A stretch of DNA of 64,000 bases from NCBI GenBank assembly GCA_958295665.1, contig OY282558.1, forward strand, positions 142,022,577 through 142,086,576, given 5' to 3'. A model generated the notes under the pieces. The model made no database searches and had not been told where the DNA came from. It worked only from the letters and a program-made list of their open reading frames with translations. The stretch is from Tipula vernalis (taxonomy: Eukaryota; Arthropoda; Insecta; Diptera; Tipulidae). Below are positions 61,095-64,000 of the stretch, one piece after another. Positions within the stretch are counted from its first letter, which is position 1, and each line of letters starts with the position of its first letter. The translations under genes were made by a program, and so were the position numbers.

Positions 61095-61644
61095 TATTGT
61101 TAAAACCAAAGCTGTCGTTACTGGGTATCGGAAAATCTTCGATTTAATCACGAGAAAGCCCAATTCGATAAAACAGTAATTCTGGTGTGGAATTTGCTCG
61201 AAACGAATCATTGGTACGTTATTTTTTGTTCGATAACGAAGGCAGGGCTTTTACTGTCAATCGTAATCGCTAGAGACAAAATGGTGATGCTAAGCGACTT
61301 TTTGGTACAAGAAGTGGACACACTTTGTATGGAAGGCCTTTAATTTTAACAAGACCACAAGTGCCACATGCCACACAGCCGATCAAACAATGATCATTTT
61401 GCATCAAATGTTTCGTGGAAGTGTCATATCGACATTCGGTAATATCATATGGGGCTACCTGAAAAGCAAGATGAGAAAAGCACCAGTCTCTTGCCGATCA
61501 CCAAAATACTGCCGCCACGTCATCAAAAAATGCTTAAAACGAACCGAAATTTTCATCAATGCTGGAGGTGGCCACCTACCGGACATATTTTTCATGTACA
61601 TAAGCAAAACGGTTTCTAATGATGTCAATAAAAGATTTCAATAG
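61095..61644 (+). pseudogene. mariner/Tc-type transposase relic (C-terminal half)
   Basis: Fragments are 'SCRYWVSENLRFNHEKA' (about 61112-61150), then a shifted FWCGICSKRIIGTLFF and 'NEGRAFTVNRNR' near 61230-61270, then TTSATCHTADQTMIILHQMF. The open frame 61390-61644 has SVISTFGNIIWGYLKSKMRK, HVIKKCLKRTEIFINAGGGH and LPDIFF. This is the order of a well-known insect transposase family with W-x-Q-Q-D-G-A-T-C-H-T-A and W-G-Y-L-K-S motifs. The Asp of the QQDGATCHTA motif is Thr here, and the block with the last catalytic Asp (just before WGYLKS) is deleted. It is a different subfamily from the mariner at 13.3 kb. Confidence 0.82.
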
Positions 61645-64000
61645 TAAATTTGGATAATTTTTTTTTTTAGTTACTGAGTTATCTACAAACAAATCGTTCA
61701 TTCTGGAACACTTGGAGTTCTTAATATCTATTTTCTTCGACGCTGCTAAAGAGTTTCTAAAATTTTAATTAAATTCTAATGTGTTAGAGTTTTATTGTAT
61801 AAGTAATGATTTATTGAAAGAAAATACACTGACTAGCAGAGAAAACGGGTCACCCTAAAAAATTAAAACAATCTTGGAAAATGTTGAAGTTTTTCGACTT
61901 TTCAAATAAAAACCAAACGTTTGAAAAACTTGGAAAATTATATTTAAATTTTCACATTTTCCATATGTTAGTAGCGTGTATTGCGCTCCTGAGCTTGAAT
62001 AACAGCTGTATCCTTAGTTCCTTGCTTTCGATAATCTATTGGATATAGCACTGTGAGATATTTTCCCATTTTCTGTAAGATTCAAATCGAGACTCCTTGC
62101 AGGCCATGTCATTTCCGAATTTTCTTGAGAAAATATCAAGAAGCGGCAACCAACATATCATATATTCGAATTTGGAATGAGGTCTTTGCTGTTCGAAAAA
62201 TATTTCATTTTTGGAAAAACTGGTTGATTCGGTTGCTGAGGAGAACCAAGTTTGATATTAACTCATATAATATATCGAACGTAATGTTCTATAGGTTAAG
62301 TTGTCCTCCCTTACATTTTTTCAAAGTGAAATATTTTTCGAAAAGTTTAAACCTAATGGCAATATAGAATAAAGGCAATTTTGGCCCATGCACCATCAGA
62401 ATATATCGCGCCATACAAAATCTAAATTTGTTCTGTAAAAGTAAATAACGAAACTTTTTACGACACGTACAAAAAACTTAGGACATACTTAGTCTAGACA
62501 ACTTTCATTTTACGTACGTGATTTACGGAATTATAGCTTGTTGAATTTTATAATTTGGAATTTAATTTTACTAAATAAAATTTTGAAACACAGCAATTGT
62601 TTTGGCATTGTAACACCATCCCGATGAAAAGCCAAAAATTCAAAAAAAAAAAAATTAAAAAGTAAACAGGAAAAACCCCAAATTCAGTTTCTCGAAAAAA
62701 AAAATTTAAATTCCAAAGTGCAAAATTTCAATTTTTATTTCTTAATTTTTCTCTTTTCCAAAATTACTTGCTCGTATTACCCAAATTTCAAAAAAATTTT
62801 TTTTTTTAATAAGACACCCAACTTTTGCTTAATTTTGAAATTCTCCATATTTTATTTACCTGCTTCCCTACAATTTTCATCCTCTACTTCATCGTTTTTA
62901 ATATTAATGAAAATAGAGAAAAACGCACGACTTGGGAATTTTGGATTTTCGAGTTTTTGATTTTGGAAATCTGTACCCAATCTAAATTTAAATTTAATGT
63001 TTATTGTTTGCAAAATAGATCTCGCAAACTCATTTAATAAGCGTCTGTGCAAAGACACCGAAATTTTTCTTTGCAATTCAATTGTATGATGTTATACATA
63101 GTTAAAAAAAATCATCTAAAAATTCTAACTAGAATAAAAATAAAATTCTAAATTATAAAATTTTTTAAGCAATAAAAAAATGTTGCATCTTGAAAATTTT
63201 AACTTTCTAAAACTGCCAAAAATAAAACCAAAAAATTAGGTCCATCCGTTATTTTGAGCATTGGTAGTCCTTAAACTATGACACGGGTTTTCGTAAATTG
63301 GAATATTTTTCGGAATTTCCGTTATTTAAATATTAAGAATTCGAAAAATGACATTATTGATTTATTTACACATTACAGGAAATAATAAAAATTAAAAATG
63401 TTTCCAATCAACACGTATGTAGTAGCAGAGCCTTCTAAAGTAAAGAGCCGTAATCATCAGGACGTATTTTTTCGAAACTTTTTTAGTGGTATAACTAGGA
63501 TTTCCAACTTTCTAAAATGGTCCGATCGATCAGAGGTAAAAAAAATAAACGTCAGTTAAAACAATTGGGGTGAGCCAACACACGACTTTCTTTAACAAAC
63601 GAAGAATTTTGAGAAGCAAATTTTTTTAAATTTTTAATTTTTAATTTTGTTGTTAAAGTTTTTCTGTAAATTTTGTCGCTTGTGCAAGTCCGCACTTCAG
63701 GTTGGCCAATTTTCATTAAAATCCAGTAGGGCCTCCCAATTTAAGAAAAAAACTTAATATAAAGTTTCACTTCGATTGGTTAAAGGTTAAACCATCAGTG
63801 CTTTACGGGGGAAGTAGACAGACAGGCAGATAGACTGACAGATACAACTAGAACAAGGGATCTTTAAGTTTTCAAGAACCATTAATTATTCTGCGAAATT
63901 GTTATTCTGCCTTTTCAACGATTGCCGATTAAACTAAAACATGTTTCGAGTTACGAATCCAAAAACTGCAATTTAAAAAGTCCCAATTACGAGAAAACAG
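61645..64000. other. AT-rich DNA, no gene recognised
   Basis: Open frames such as 62053-62367 (104 codons) have no recognisable domain and AT-driven composition. A tetranucleotide-like GACA/GATA tract lies at 63817-63844, and poly-A runs lie near 62641 and 62692. The window ends without a discernible feature boundary. Confidence 0.5.

Noticed and set aside
62053..62367. 104-codon frame as a gene
   Set aside because: It has no recognisable domain and only AT-driven residues (Phe, Ile, Lys, Asn, Tyr), and there is no supporting context.

Overview
This is AT-rich animal nuclear DNA, most likely from an insect. The mix of elements points that way: piggyBac-like, hAT-like, mariner-like, Jockey-clade LINE, copia-type and gypsy-type LTR elements, and a tRNA-derived SINE. 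I find no intact host gene, no rRNA, no functional tRNA and no bacterial-type operon. Almost every long open frame I can identify is part of a decayed transposable element. The window reads as heterochromatin-like or gene-desert DNA: a graveyard of nested transposons on both flanks and a roughly 25-kb core of very old, diverged tandem repeats.

Layout, left to right. 1-1.57 kb is unremarkable AT-rich DNA. A broken piggyBac-like element starts at the TTAA at 1575 and is split by a 2,137-bp hAT-like element (3237-5373) with a perfect 8-bp target duplication. From about 6.7 to 12.5 kb lies a second nest: a transposase relic with an 'MHD..EG' motif (possibly CACTA-related) is cut in two by a nearly complete but inactivated Jockey-clade LINE (7582-11511). 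At 13.1-13.7 kb a LINE 3' end (minus strand) abuts an internally deleted mariner. At 16.7-19.5 kb is a 5'-truncated copia-type element, followed at about 20-22 kb by a gypsy-type element, both riddled with frameshifts and lost catalytic residues.

From 26.2 to 51.4 kb there are no convincing genes. The sequence resolves into successive families of degenerate long tandem repeats: a ~2.3-kb duplication at 26.2-30.4 kb, a ~0.82-kb repeat at 34-35.2 kb, ~1-1.2-kb repeats at 37.2-41.3 kb, and ~1.3-2-kb repeats at 42-51.4 kb. The last three are rich in AGCTTT-type words. A perfect 46-bp palindrome sits at 32.23 kb. At 51576-52080 a 5'-truncated LINE on the minus strand, with a 12-bp target duplication, marks the right edge.

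The right flank contains homopolymer-rich DNA (52.1-55.4 kb) and a terminal-inverted-repeat element (55459-58379). Part of that element is a 21-bp-period repeat array, and it has been invaded by a tRNA-derived SINE (56216-56580, 10-bp target duplication). Next come a perfect 29-bp-arm hairpin, a (TA)n tract, a second LINE relic (58.9-60.2 kb) and a second mariner-type transposase relic (61.1-61.6 kb). Several local insertion orders can be read: hAT into piggyBac, LINE into the CACTA-like relic, SINE into the TIR element. The most unusual features are the 21-bp phased array, the stacked ancient tandem arrays, and the shared 30-bp 3'-terminal block of two LINE copies.
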